A stretch of DNA of 64,000 nucleotides from NCBI GenBank assembly GCA_050246945.1, contig JBFWVC010000001.1, forward strand, positions 62,001 through 126,000. The letters run 5' to 3'. Both the position numbers and the translations under genes were made by a program. This document shows positions 34,113 to 43,316 of the stretch, piece after piece. Position 1 is the first letter of the stretch, and each line of letters opens with the position of its first letter. This DNA is from JAEUMD01 sp050246945. Lineage in GTDB: Bacteria > Pseudomonadota > Alphaproteobacteria > Rhizobiales > Hyphomicrobiaceae. The notes under the pieces are model-generated. The model had not been told where the DNA came from, ran no database searches, and saw only the letters and a list, made by a program, of their open reading frames with translations.

Positions 34113-34694
34113 CTATACGAAATACTTGATCGCCAGGAAACCACCGAACAGCAGCACCAGGAATACCGATAGGACGAGCCCCAGACGTTCCTCGATGAAG
34201 GCGCGGATTGGTGCGCCGAACCAGTAGAGCAACGCTGCGACGACATAAAAACGCAGACCGCGCGCTACAACGCTCGCAACCGCGAATACGCCGAGATTGA
34301 GTCCCGTCACACCGCTGGCAATGGTGATGACCTTGTAGGGAAACGGCGTGATGCCCGCGAACAGCACGATCCACGCGCCGTAATCATTGTACTGCGAGGC
34401 GAATGTCTCGAACTTGTCGAAGTATCCATAGAAGGACAGGAGCGGTCTTGCGACTTGTTCGAAAAGGAAATAGCCGATCGCATATCCGAAAAAGCCGCCG
34501 ATGACCGATCCGGCGGTGGCAATCGCCGCATAGAGCCAGGCCTTGGCGCGCTGCGCCAGCACCATTGGCACGAGCATGACATCTGGCGGAATGGGAAAAA
34601 ACGAGCTTTCGATGAAGGCGACGCCGAACAGCGCCGATCCCGCGTGACGGTGCGTGGCCAGTCGCATCGTCCAATCGTACATCCCTCGCAGCAT
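34113..34694 (-). CDS. yqaA: YqaA family membrane protein (DedA-like)
   Basis: 193 residues with several hydrophobic segments. The signature region FIESSFFPIPPDVMLVPM near the start and LFAGITPFPYKVITIASGVTG in the middle mark the SNARE-associated/DedA family. Members are lipid-handling or transport proteins of the inner membrane. It sits between hemW and dsbB on the same strand. Confidence 0.93.
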   Translation of the reverse strand: MLRGMYDWTMRLATHRHAGSALFGVAFIESSFFPIPPDVMLVPMVLAQRAKAWLYAAIATAGSVIGGFFGYAIGYFLFEQVARPLLSFYGYFDKFETFASQYNDYGAWIVLFAGITPFPYKVITIASGVTGLNLGVFAVASVVARGLRFYVVAALLYWFGAPIRAFIEERLGLVLSVFLVLLFGGFLAIKYFV

Positions 34695-34783
34695 TTCGTA
34701 TCGATCCTGCCCCGCCCGTTGAAAGACAACCCCGCTCGGTTCTCGCTCGAGAATTGCGCAGGCCCGCTCATTTAGTCGGAGAA

Positions 34784-35989
34784 TCAGGCTGCGGGAAGAT
34801 GCTGTGGCCGCGTCGACACCAGACTTTCGGCAAGTCGCGCAACCACCCAGTCGAGAACGAGCCGCCCATCCGCTGACGCCTTTAGCCGCGTGGACGCGGC
34901 CTCCGTATTGATGAGACCCTCTGCCGCAAGTCGGGCGACCGCCGTTCTCGATGGCGCCAGCCCGGTCAGCGCCGAGAGCCGCTCCAAATCGATTCCCTCG
35001 CTGATTCTGAGCCCCATCAGCAGCATCTCGTCGGCCTGCTCCTCCGCCCCGAGAACGCTTTCATCGACAAAACCGCGGCCGCGTGCCTCCACTGCCTCGA
35101 GCCATGCCTCCGGAGCGCGTTCCGTCGTCGTCGCTATACGTGCCTCGTCCCGCTCGCGAACGAGACGTCCATGCGCACCGGCACCGACGCCGACATAGCC
35201 GCCATAGCGCCAGTATGTGAGGTTGTGCCTGCTCTCCGCACCCGGACGCGCATGGTTCGATATCTCGTAGGCTGGCAGACCGGCGGCCTCGGTCATCTCC
35301 TGCGTGAGATCATAAAGAGCGCGCGCCGTGTCGGCTTCCGGTATCACGAGCTTGCCTGCGGCGTTGAGCGCCGCATAAGGCGTGTCCGGCTCGATGGTCA
35401 GCTGATAGAGCGAAAGATGGTCGCCCGCCATGGCGAGCGCCTCGCTAAGCTCCTGGCTCCAGGCATGCGCCGTTTGACCAGGCCGCGCGTAGATCATATC
35501 GAAGGTGAACCGTGGAAACGTCCGAGCCGCGATCGCCAGCGCGGCCTTTGCTTCCGCTACCGAATGAACGCGCCCCAGGCGCCTCAGCTCAGCGTCGTGC
35601 AGCGACTGAACGCCCAGCGACACGCGGTTGACGCCCGCCGCGCGATAGCCTGCGAAGCGATCCGCCTCCACGCTGCCCGGATTGGCTTCCAGCGTTATCT
35701 CCGCGCCCCCTTCGACATCCCACAACGTAGCGATCTCGTCCAGAATTCCAGCCACCACCTCAGGTGGCATCAATGACGGCGTGCCCCCGCCGAAGAAAAT
35801 GCTCGTCACGGGCTGCCTGCGGCCGGTGACCGATTGGGCATAGCCGAGTTCGCGGCGATAGGCCGCCAGAAAACGGGCATGATCTGGCGCCTTCACCCGC
35901 ACATGGCTGTTGAAATCACAGTAAGGGCATTTCTGAGCACAGAATGGCCAATGGACGTAGATGCCGAAACCCGGCTTGGTGTCGTTCAA
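34784..35989 (-). CDS. hemW: HemW radical-SAM protein (heme chaperone)
   Basis: About 401 residues from a TTG at 35989, which has GGAGAG five bases upstream and puts the conserved GFGIYVHWPFC near the N-terminus; the open frame runs to 36415 inside rdgB. The cluster motif CAQKCPYCDF carries the usual spacing, followed by FFGGGTPSLM and EITLEANPGSVE. Related to oxygen-independent coproporphyrinogen oxidase (HemN), HemW members are thought to carry heme rather than oxidise the porphyrin. It follows rdgB, a linkage common in alphaproteobacteria. Confidence 0.93.
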   Translation of the reverse strand: MNDTKPGFGIYVHWPFCAQKCPYCDFNSHVRVKAPDHARFLAAYRRELGYAQSVTGRRQPVTSIFFGGGTPSLMPPEVVAGILDEIATLWDVEGGAEITLEANPGSVEADRFAGYRAAGVNRVSLGVQSLHDAELRRLGRVHSVAEAKAALAIAARTFPRFTFDMIYARPGQTAHAWSQELSEALAMAGDHLSLYQLTIEPDTPYAALNAAGKLVIPEADTARALYDLTQEMTEAAGLPAYEISNHARPGAESRHNLTYWRYGGYVGVGAGAHGRLVRERDEARIATTTERAPEAWLEAVEARGRGFVDESVLGAEEQADEMLLMGLRISEGIDLERLSALTGLAPSRTAVARLAAEGLINTEAASTRLKASADGRLVLDWVVARLAESLVSTRPQHLPAA

Positions 35990-36135
35990 GTCTCTCTCCG
36001 CTGTGGCCGAAGGTAAGGCAGAGGCATGCCCCAACGAGGCAGCGGACGCAACCCGCCAACCATGCGACACGGGGACTTCAGCTGCACCTTTGCAGGCGCC
36101 GCTGAACCGGGAACAAGCGGCACGAACACACGGCT

Positions 36136-37035
36136 TTAGACCCTGTTGGTAGCCGCCAGCAGCCCCCGGGCGAGCAGCCTCCATTTGGTTTCGTCGTCCA
36201 GAGTTTCCGCTTCGAGCCACGAGGCCAGGCGACGCAAACCAGGCGCCATGCCAGCGCCGACTTCCTCCGGATGCGCAGCGGCATCTGCGGCGAGATTTAC
36301 GACGAAGCGAACGAGCTCCTGTTGCGTCGAAAGGTTCGCTGCTGCGGCTTGCAGACCCGAAACGGAAACGCCCCGCGACGGCAGGGTCGCCGTCTTCGGC
36401 AGCCCCGCAAGGCACGCGGCTTTGAACGCCGCAAAAGCACGCGTCCTGTGAGAAACCGCGTGCTTCTCCTCCGGCGCCATCTCGCCGAATGTTTCCTCCG
36501 CGCCATCCGGCTGGAACATCGGATCGTAGCCGAAGCCGTTGCCCCCCCGCGGTGGCCAGACGAGGTGCCCGAAGACTTTGCCCTCGAAGATCTCGCTGGA
36601 CCCGTCAGGCCAGGCGAGGCACAGCACCGAAACGAAATTGGCGCGTGGTCCAGATCCCGTCCAGCCGCCACGCATGGTGATCTCGTCCGCCACCTTCTGC
36701 ATCGCGATCGAGAAATCTTTGGTTGGCCCAGCCCAGCGCGCCGAATAGATGCCGGGCGCACCTTTGAGTGCATCGACCTCCAGTCCCGAATCGTCGGCGA
36801 GCGCAGGTAATCCGGAAGCCTTCGCGGCGGCCACGGCCTTCAATCGTGCGTTGCCTGAAAACGTCGCTTCTGTCTCTTCGGGCTCGCTGAGCTTCAGCGC
36901 CTTCGCCGAAACCGCTTCCAGTCCATATGGCGCGATGAGTTGTTGGATTTCCCAGACCTTGCCGGGATTGTGGCTGGCGACGACGATCCGCGACCCCGCT
37001 TCGAGCTTTTGCGCTACTTCGAGGATGTGAGACAT
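36136..37035 (-). CDS. rdgB: RdgB/HAM1 non-canonical purine NTP pyrophosphatase with C-terminal extension
   Basis: 299 residues; the ordinary enzyme is about 200. It removes ITP, dITP and XTP from the pool. The N-terminal 210 residues are complete: RIVVASHNPGKVWEIQQL, LADDSGLEVDAL, GIYSARWAG, GNGFGYDPMF and EEKHAVSHRTRAF. About 85 further residues follow (LSTQQELVRFVVNLAADAA to LLARGLLAATNRV) and look like a small helical domain I do not recognise. The ATG at 37035 lies just past the VOC gene; a TTG at 37044 would overlap that stop. Confidence 0.93.
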   Translation of the reverse strand: MSHILEVAQKLEAGSRIVVASHNPGKVWEIQQLIAPYGLEAVSAKALKLSEPEETEATFSGNARLKAVAAAKASGLPALADDSGLEVDALKGAPGIYSARWAGPTKDFSIAMQKVADEITMRGGWTGSGPRANFVSVLCLAWPDGSSEIFEGKVFGHLVWPPRGGNGFGYDPMFQPDGAEETFGEMAPEEKHAVSHRTRAFAAFKAACLAGLPKTATLPSRGVSVSGLQAAAANLSTQQELVRFVVNLAADAAAHPEEVGAGMAPGLRRLASWLEAETLDDETKWRLLARGLLAATNRV

Positions 37036-37040
37036 CAGCT

Positions 37041-37460
37041 TCAAAACCCCCAGATATTGGGCTCGGCGAACTCGATGGCGTTGCCGGCCGGATCGCGAAA
37101 ATAGATCGAGCGCCCGCCGGACGGCCAGCGGAAATCCGCCTCGATTTCAACGCCTGCGGATTCCAGATGCGCCTTCCAATGCGCGATCTCGTCGCCGTTT
37201 GCAGCAAAGCATACGTGCCCTTCGCCACGTGCGCCGTGCGGCGGTACCGGCAGTTTCGAGCCGGGATCGGGCGGCTTCACGGTCTCCAGCGGATTGAAGA
37301 TGAGCAGCATCTGCCGTCCGAGCTTGAAGAACACGTGCCGCCCGGGCAACTTGGCATAGACCCCGAGCCCGATCACGCGCGTGTAGAATGCTTCCACGGC
37401 ATCGAGATCCACCGCGTAGAGGATCGTCTCCAGAATCTCGACAGGAGGATTCGGCTGCAT
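37041..37460 (-). CDS. VOC family (glyoxalase/bleomycin-resistance fold) protein
   Basis: 139 residues from the ATG at 37460 with AGGAGG upstream. A single VOC repeat: ILETILYAVDLDAVEAFYTRV, FFKLGRQMLLIFNP, GHVCFAA and IYFRDPAGNAIEFAEP. The His and Glu at the two ends could bind metal. The reaction is unknown. It is inserted between rph and rdgB in the same direction. Confidence 0.9.
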   Translation of the reverse strand: MQPNPPVEILETILYAVDLDAVEAFYTRVIGLGVYAKLPGRHVFFKLGRQMLLIFNPLETVKPPDPGSKLPVPPHGARGEGHVCFAANGDEIAHWKAHLESAGVEIEADFRWPSGGRSIYFRDPAGNAIEFAEPNIWGF

Positions 37461-37518
37461 TTTCTCAGTCCTCCTGCGTACTAACGCCTCCGTTCCGTGG
37501 CGGTTGGAAATCACGCCC

Positions 37519-38232
37519 TCACGCCACAGTCAGCTTCTGCAGTTCGACGAGCTCGCCGATGCCCTTCTTGGCGAGCGCCATCAGTCCGTCGAAGCTGCCC
37601 TGGCTGAACGGGACCGTCTCGGCCGTGCCTTGCACCTCCACGATGCCTCCCGATCCGGTCATGACGAAATTGGCGTCGGCATCCGCGTTGGAATCTTCCG
37701 CATAGTCGAGGTCGAGCACCGGCTGCCCGCTATAGAGCCCGCAGCTCACCGCGGCCACCTGGTCGCGCAATACGCCATCCTTCACCATATCGCGCAGCTT
37801 CATCCATTGGATGCAGTCGTGCAGCGCCACCCAGGCACCGGTGATTGCCGCCGTTCGTGTCCCACCGTCCGCCTGGATGACATCGCAATCGACCGTGATC
37901 TGCCGTTCTCCGAGCTTCTGCAGATCGACAACCGCGCGCAGCGCGCGGCCGATCAGACGCTGAATCTCCTGCGTGCGCCCCGATGGGCTGCCCTTGGTCA
38001 CCTCTCGGCGCGTCCGCTCGCTCGTCGCCCGCGGCAGCATCGCATATTCCGCAGTCACCCACCCGCGCTGCTGGCCCTTCAGCCACGGCGGCACCCGCTC
38101 CTCCAGGCTCGCCGTGCACAAAACATGTGTGTTTCCGAACTTGATGAGGCACGAGCCCTCCGCATGCATGGACACCGCGCGCTCTATGGAGACGCGGCGA
38201 AGTTCGTCGGGCTGGCGTTTGGATGGGCGCAT
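37519..38232 (-). CDS. rph: Ribonuclease PH
   Basis: 237 residues, normal length. It trims tRNA 3' ends by phosphorolysis. Motifs: MRPSKRQPDELRRVSIE at the start, AEGSCLIKFGNTHVLC, EYAMLPRATSERTRRE, GRTQEIQRLIGRALRA, DADANFVMTGSGGIVEVQGT and a typical C-terminal helix. First gene of the rph-VOC-rdgB-hemW run, divergent from hrcA; the intergenic span of about 230 bp should hold both promoters. Confidence 0.97.
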   Translation of the reverse strand: MRPSKRQPDELRRVSIERAVSMHAEGSCLIKFGNTHVLCTASLEERVPPWLKGQQRGWVTAEYAMLPRATSERTRREVTKGSPSGRTQEIQRLIGRALRAVVDLQKLGERQITVDCDVIQADGGTRTAAITGAWVALHDCIQWMKLRDMVKDGVLRDQVAAVSCGLYSGQPVLDLDYAEDSNADADANFVMTGSGGIVEVQGTAETVPFSQGSFDGLMALAKKGIGELVELQKLTVA

Positions 38233-38460
38233 GTGTCACCGGATGTCATGACGATGGAAGAGCCGCCCACGACCGGCCGGCCCGGGCTGCGGCGCAAGCT
38301 AGAAGAGCAGGAGCGCCCGTTCAACTCGAAAAGGGCGGAAACGACTGGTTGCTGGATCGAAATCGTGCCCTCGTCCGCCCAATTTGACCGCCGCCTTCCC
38401 CGCTGATTACAGTTGGTTGGCCGAAGCTTCGGCAACCGCTTCTGCCTATTCCAAGTGACG

Positions 38461-39531
38461 ATGCACATGTCGACCGATGGCCTGACGACCCTCGATGCCT
38501 TGAACGACCGTTCGCGCGCCATCCTGCGCCAGATCGTTGAGACCTACCTCGCCACGGGAGAGCCGGTTGGTTCGCGCAACCTGTCGCGTGTGCTGCCGAT
38601 GACGCTATCGCCGGCGTCGATCCGCAACGTCATGTCGGACCTCGAGCACTTGGGCCTCATCTACGCGCCGCACACGTCCGCCGGCCGCATGCCGACGCAA
38701 TCGGGCCTGAGGATGTTCGTCGATGGACTCCTCGAGGTCGGCGATCTCTCAGCTGACGAGCGCCAGCGGATCGAGCGCCAGATTGCCGGCCGGCCGCAGA
38801 CCTCGTTCGACCAGGTCCTCGCTGAAGCAAGCAATATGATCTCCGGCCTTTCCCACTGCGCCGGCGTCGTTCTCGCCGAAAAGCAGGTACGCCGCTTGAA
38901 GCACATCGAGTTCGTTGCGCTGGAACCGACCAAGGCACTCGTCGTTCTCGTTTCCGACGACCAGGAGATTGAAAACCGCATCATCAACCTGCCCGAAGGG
39001 CTGCCTCCCTCGGCGCTGGCGGAGGCTGCCAACTTCCTCAATACGCACATCCGCGGTCTCACGATGGGCGACGCACGCCACCGCATCGAGACCCAGCTGA
39101 AACAGGCCAAGGCCGAGTTGGACGCGCTCACCAAGAAAGTGATCCAGTCGGGCCTCGCCGAATGGTCCGGCGCGCTCGATGATCGCAAAAGCCTCATCGT
39201 GCGCGGCCAGTCCAATCTGCTCAAGGACCTGACGGCCGCCGAAGATCTGGAACGCATCCGCCAGCTCTTCAACGACCTGGAATCCAAGCAGGAGATGGTC
39301 CAGCTCCTGCATCTCGCCGAAAGTGCTGACGGAGTGAAGATATTCATCGGTTCTGAGAACAAGCTGTTCTCGTTGTCCGGCTCCTCTCTGGTGGTGGCAC
39401 CGTTCCACGACAAGACCAGCAAGGTGGTCGGAATTCTGGGCGTTATCGGCCCGACCCGTATCAACTACGCGCGCATCATTCCGATGGTCGATTACACGGC
39501 AAAAATCGTCGGTCGGCTGTTGTCGCGATGA
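38461..39531 (+). CDS. hrcA: Heat-inducible transcription repressor HrcA
   Basis: 356 residues from the ATG at 38461 (38467 is an alternative). N-terminal winged helix (SRAILRQIVETYLATGEPVG, SPASIRNVMSDLEHLGLI, HTSAGRMPT) and a GAF-like core ending YARIIPMVDYTAKIVGRLL. It represses chaperone genes through CIRCE operators and is assisted by GroEL. No CIRCE palindrome is visible upstream of hrcA or dnaK here, so its targets probably lie elsewhere (groESL). It precedes grpE in the same direction. Confidence 0.96.
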   Translation: MHMSTDGLTTLDALNDRSRAILRQIVETYLATGEPVGSRNLSRVLPMTLSPASIRNVMSDLEHLGLIYAPHTSAGRMPTQSGLRMFVDGLLEVGDLSADERQRIERQIAGRPQTSFDQVLAEASNMISGLSHCAGVVLAEKQVRRLKHIEFVALEPTKALVVLVSDDQEIENRIINLPEGLPPSALAEAANFLNTHIRGLTMGDARHRIETQLKQAKAELDALTKKVIQSGLAEWSGALDDRKSLIVRGQSNLLKDLTAAEDLERIRQLFNDLESKQEMVQLLHLAESADGVKIFIGSENKLFSLSGSSLVVAPFHDKTSKVVGILGVIGPTRINYARIIPMVDYTAKIVGRLLSR

Positions 39532-39694
39532 CGCGGCCCCCTGCGCGCGACTTGATTTTTCGCGAATTGCGGCCGATATGCGGAACTCGAAGCGCGCCGC
39601 TGTCCCCTGCCAGCTCGTCCGCAAGCAGGATCGCGGCGCGACTGCCGGAAATTCGGCGCCAGCGCCGGTTGAGGCAACCGAGAGCGGAGTGATC

Positions 39695-40555
39695 ATGTCG
39701 GACCAGAACAGATCCCACCAGCCAGGCCAAGGCAACGGCGCGGGGAATGAGGCGAAAAAGGCGGCCGGCCCCGAGAGAACGGACCAGGCGCCCAAGCCCT
39801 CAGAAGCCAGGTCCTCCGAACCCAAAGCCTCGAAAAAAGAAGAAGCCGAAGCAGCCGCGGATATGGATACACATGCCGATGCAGTCGATATCGGTGCCGA
39901 TCCCAGTGCCGTGCTTGCCGCCGAGGTCGAGACGTTGCAGGCACAAATCGCCGATCTGACTGACCGGCTGCTGCGCGCTCATGCCGATCTCGACAATATC
40001 AGAAAGCGCGGCGAGCGCGAGAAGCAGGAAACCGCACGCTACGCAATCTCGAACTTTGCCAAGGATACCGTCAGCCTGGTCGACAACTTCCAGCGCGCGA
40101 TGCAGGCGGTCGAACCGGCAGCCATCGAGAAGGATCCGCATTTGAAGGCGCTGCTCGAAGGCGTTGCGATGACCGAGCGCGAGTTCATGAATGTGTTGGA
40201 GCGCCACGGAGTTCGCCGCATCACGCCCAAGGGCCAGCCGTTCGATCCGCGCTTGCATCAGGCCGTGATGGAACGCCAAGACCCGAGCGTCGCGAACGGC
40301 ACCGTGGTCGAGGTCTTCCAGTCGGGGTATACGATCGAGGATCGCTGCCTTCGCCCCGCAATGGTCGTGGTTGCGCGCGGCGGCGGCAAGGCGCAACCCG
40401 CCGAGAAAACGGCAGCCGAAGAGAACTCGGCATCGGCGTCCGCACAGACCCCTGAGGAGCGCAATCAACAGGGCGGCGACCAAACGGCACAAACCGCTGA
40501 TGCCGCGCCCGACAGCGATACGCCATCATCCGACAACGACAATCCGACCGCGTGA
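39695..40555 (+). CDS. grpE: Nucleotide exchange factor GrpE
   Basis: 286 residues from the ATG at 39695, preceded by GGAG; the frame is open to 39578. A long charged, low-complexity N-terminal tail (to about 70) leads into a coiled coil (LAAEVETLQAQIADLTDRLL) and the GrpE core: NIRKRGEREKQETARYAI, FAKDTVSLVDNFQRAM, GQPFDPRLHQAV and VVEVFQSGYTIEDRCLRPAMV. It releases ADP from DnaK. A Thr/Asp/Ala-rich C-terminal tail of 60 residues makes it longer than most. Confidence 0.96.
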   Translation: MSDQNRSHQPGQGNGAGNEAKKAAGPERTDQAPKPSEARSSEPKASKKEEAEAAADMDTHADAVDIGADPSAVLAAEVETLQAQIADLTDRLLRAHADLDNIRKRGEREKQETARYAISNFAKDTVSLVDNFQRAMQAVEPAAIEKDPHLKALLEGVAMTEREFMNVLERHGVRRITPKGQPFDPRLHQAVMERQDPSVANGTVVEVFQSGYTIEDRCLRPAMVVVARGGGKAQPAEKTAAEENSASASAQTPEERNQQGGDQTAQTADAAPDSDTPSSDNDNPTA

Positions 40556-40629
40556 GGCTGCTTGCCGGAGGGTGCCAGGCCGCCGGCGCATACAGGCTGT
40601 CTGACAGACGTCGCGCCCTGTAGTGTTGA

Positions 40630-41337
40630 TCACCTCAGCCGCGTGGCAAAACGCCGCTCGGCGCAGTGCGTCCCAGGCTCCGGTGTGCAGCTGTAGAGCG
40701 AGTACAGAACCGCGTCCGCGCGCCCCACCAGGTTTTCCGCGGGCACCATTCCCATGTCGGGAAAACGGCTGTCGTTGGAATTGTCGCGGTTGTCACCCAT
40801 CATGAAATAGTGTCCCGCCGGAACCGTCGTTTCGGGCATCGATGCGCGATGGACACGGTGAGTGTATTCCAGGATCGGATGCGTGCGCCCGCCGGGTAGC
40901 GTCTCCTCGTAACGGTTCACTTCTACGATGCGTCCCTCGTACTCCCGGAAGCGATAGGTCTTCTCGAGTTTCCGTGCGAGCGCCTTGCCATTGAGGATCA
41001 CCTGCCCATTGTCGACCGCGATCCGGTCGCCGGGAAGACCGATCAACCGCTTGATCATCCGGTCGGAACGCTTCGGATGCACGAACACTATGATGTCACC
41101 GCGCACGGGGTCGCGAGGCAACAGGCGCCCGTTGATTACGCCTTTCGGCAGCGAGAAGTCCAAGGGAAGCGAGTGCCGGCTGTAGCCATAGGCGAACTTG
41201 TTGACTGTCAGGCGATCGCCAACCTCCAGTGTTGGAACCATGCTCTCCGATGGAATGTGATAGGTCGCATAGGCCGCTGTCTGGAATGCGAAGGCGAGTA
41301 CCAGAGCCGCGGCAATGCTCCACACCATGTCTTTCAT
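40630..41337 (-). CDS. lepB: Signal peptidase I
   Basis: 235 residues from the ATG at 41337 with GGAGG upstream. One membrane segment (MVWSIAAALVLAFAFQTAAY) is followed by the catalytic serine in PSESMVPTL and the lysine in DRMIKRLIGLPGD, then the GHYFMMGDNRDNSNDSR signature. It cleaves Sec and Tat signal peptides at the outer face of the inner membrane. It appears to be single-gene transcribed. Confidence 0.96.
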   Translation of the reverse strand: MKDMVWSIAAALVLAFAFQTAAYATYHIPSESMVPTLEVGDRLTVNKFAYGYSRHSLPLDFSLPKGVINGRLLPRDPVRGDIIVFVHPKRSDRMIKRLIGLPGDRIAVDNGQVILNGKALARKLEKTYRFREYEGRIVEVNRYEETLPGGRTHPILEYTHRVHRASMPETTVPAGHYFMMGDNRDNSNDSRFPDMGMVPAENLVGRADAVLYSLYSCTPEPGTHCAERRFATRLR

Positions 41338-41520
41338 GTCTCGACCTCCTGCCCCTTCCAACGGACAAACCCGCGCTCGGCCGGACTGCGTCCGAACCCG
41401 CTATTCCTCTAAGTCGCCGTTCCGTTTGGCGGTCATATAGATTCGACATCACGCCGGAAAGAGGGCGGTTCGCCCCCCGTCTCTCCATCGGCTGCGAGTT
41501 GGTATTTCGACCGCGATACG

Positions 41521-41802
41521 TCACCCGGTGATGCGCCCGGTTCTGGTTTCCTCGTACTCGCGCAAAATCCGCTCCGCCTTGGCGCTTTCCAGTTTGTGAA
41601 CAAGGTTCTCCGCTTCATGCTGGTCGCGCAGCGCCTTCGAGAGTGTGAAGCACGAACCCACCAGGAAGAATGTGCCGAGCAGGAAGAAGCCTTTCATCCA
41701 CAGTTCGCCCGGAATTGCCAGCACGCCCAGCAACATCATGCCGAGCGAGATGGCGAAGGAGGAATAGGCGTACATTCGCCAGGCTTTGGAATCCGCGTGC
41801 AT
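41521..41802 (-). CDS. YiaA/YiaB family inner-membrane protein
   Basis: 93 residues from the ATG at 41802 with GAGGAG upstream. Two hydrophobic helices (YAYSSFAISLGMMLLGVLAI and LWMKGFFLLGTFFLVGSCF) with SKALRDQHEAE after them match the YiaAB two-helix domain. A charged coiled tail ends the protein. It lies downstream of the PspA-like gene; these two families occur together in many proteobacteria and suggest a membrane-stress pair. Confidence 0.82.
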   Translation of the reverse strand: MHADSKAWRMYAYSSFAISLGMMLLGVLAIPGELWMKGFFLLGTFFLVGSCFTLSKALRDQHEAENLVHKLESAKAERILREYEETRTGRITG

Positions 41803-41958
41803 CGTCGTGTCTCCTCGCAAAGATTTGGGATTTTCAAGACCGGATCGGTAGGTCTCACGCACTCGCGCGTAATCGAAGATTATTCAAGGAATGTCGAACG
41901 GCCGGAGCGATTGGTGTCGGTGCGACGGTTTCTGCAGCAATGTCCCAACGTGCGTAGA

Positions 41959-42062
41959 GAACATGTTCAGCCGAAGTGTGCAGCGGTCCCACATGGAGAA
42001 CATGCCCAAGGAAACGCACGAATCGCGCGTGAATTTCTACAAATTGTTGACACGATGCAGCA
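41959..42062 (+). repeat. Dispersed repeat family A, copy A7
   Basis: GAACATGTTCAGCCGAAGTG then TGCAGCGGTCC and GAACATGCCC; the second half is worn but keeps a final ACACGATG. It occupies the space between the PspA-like and YiaAB genes. Confidence 0.8.
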
Positions 42063-42063
42063 A

Positions 42064-42780
42064 TCATCCGGTCGAAGTCGGCACCGAAGTGGACACCGGA
42101 GCCGAAACCGCATGTCGCGCTCTCAACCGTTCCAGCACGCATTTTGGATCGGTGGCGGAGACAGGTTGCGTCGGCACGCATCCCGGTTCCCTGAGTGAAG
42201 GGTCGCGCGCTATACGCTCCATGGCTTCGGCGAAATCGCGCTGCTCGTTCTTGCGCACGCGGATTCGCTCCAGCGTCCGACGCGCTTCCTGTATGGCACT
42301 ATTGGGAACACCCGCTGTGCCGAGCGAGCGTTGGTTGGTGCGGTTCACCGCAGCGGCCGCTCTCGCCGTGGCCAACCCCCGGCGCAATTCACCCAGCAGA
42401 CGCGCGTTCTCCTCAAGCGACCGACGGATTCGATGCGCCGCTTCGGTGCAATCGGTTGCCGCCTGCTGATGCGCGCTGAGATCGTCACATAGCCCGGCGA
42501 TACGCTCGGCCAACCGTTCGGCTTCCGTTTCATCGTCGATCCCGATCGCGGCGACGGCCGCAGTCTCGTCGTCCGAAATACGCATCTCCAAATCCTCCGC
42601 GAGCCGCCGCTCGCCGGCTTCCTCGGCTAGCACCAAAGCGAGATCGCGCTTGCCCGCCTCGAAGATTGTGGTGGCGTCACGCAGCCGCTGCTCCAGCAGC
42701 CGAGCGGCGTTGGCGTCGAAAATCGCCTCCTCTGCCTCCGCGACCTGGGCTTTGAACAGGGTCGAGAGCGTCTTGAACAT
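42064..42780 (-). CDS. PspA/IM30-like coiled-coil protein
   Basis: 238 residues with GGAGG before the ATG. The N-terminus MFKTLSTLFKAQVAEAEEAI has the amphipathic opening of PspA-type proteins, and most of the rest is long coiled-coil helix (LEQRLRDATTIFEAGKRDLA, RRSLEENARLLGELRRGL). The C-terminal 40 residues are unstructured. PspA family members coat damaged membranes and support the proton gradient. Paired with YiaAB downstream; no pspF-type regulator is in view. Similarity is moderate. Confidence 0.72.
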   Translation of the reverse strand: MFKTLSTLFKAQVAEAEEAIFDANAARLLEQRLRDATTIFEAGKRDLALVLAEEAGERRLAEDLEMRISDDETAAVAAIGIDDETEAERLAERIAGLCDDLSAHQQAATDCTEAAHRIRRSLEENARLLGELRRGLATARAAAAVNRTNQRSLGTAGVPNSAIQEARRTLERIRVRKNEQRDFAEAMERIARDPSLREPGCVPTQPVSATDPKCVLERLRARHAVSAPVSTSVPTSTG

Positions 42781-43316
42781 GTTGAGGGTCCTCCACGATT
42801 CAGCCGTACCCGGATCCGCTCAGGCGTACGGCAGACAAATTTGAACGTCGTACAGTTGTCAATTTACGACAAAATAAACGTTGTTCAAGTGCGTCTCGCA
42901 TGGATGCGCCGGCAACCGGAATGAAGAGTTAATTGAGTGTCGCAGGGTCGCGCCGGCAATCACGGCGGAGACGTGCAGCAGCACAAAGCCCTCCGCGCAA
43001 TCCAACCTTGCCCATGCTCTCCTGTACATCCCAGTGCATCGCGCGCCACCGGTGGAATTCGGGCATAAGCGAAACCGCGCCGCCGGCTTGCTGGACCAAT
43101 CGAGCTGGAGATGGCAGGTTCAAAAAAACATCACGACGCGGTGATCCGCCGCCGTTGCACGGCTGAGACGGCACCTTATATAAGCCGCAACAATGACCGC
43201 AGCTCCAGGGGGCCGTGCCCCCAACTCTGAGGGAATGGCGTTTCTTCAGATGAGGGACTAATCGGACGCCGAATTGGGTCCGAACGGCCTGCCGCAAGAA
43301 GAGGATCTTTAAACCA
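42781..43316. other. Intergenic region between the PspA-like gene and dnaK
   Basis: About 535 bases. The AT-rich left end (42835-42900) holds a TTGACA (minus strand, 42862-42857) likely serving the PspA-like gene. The right end has a dnaK promoter-like sequence at 43155-43182. The frames between look non-coding. Confidence 0.45.
43155..43182 (+). promoter_or_regulatory. Candidate dnaK promoter
   Basis: TTGCAC (43155-43160) and TATATA (43177-43182) spaced by 16 bases, about 135 bases before the dnaK ATG. The spacing and the CACCTTATATA context could suit either the housekeeping or the heat-shock sigma factor. No CIRCE inverted repeat is near. Confidence 0.4.

Noticed and set aside
35990..36415. 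N-terminal extension of hemW into rdgB
   Set aside because: The extension overlaps rdgB coding sequence and is not like any HemW; the TTG at 35989 fits the family N-terminus.
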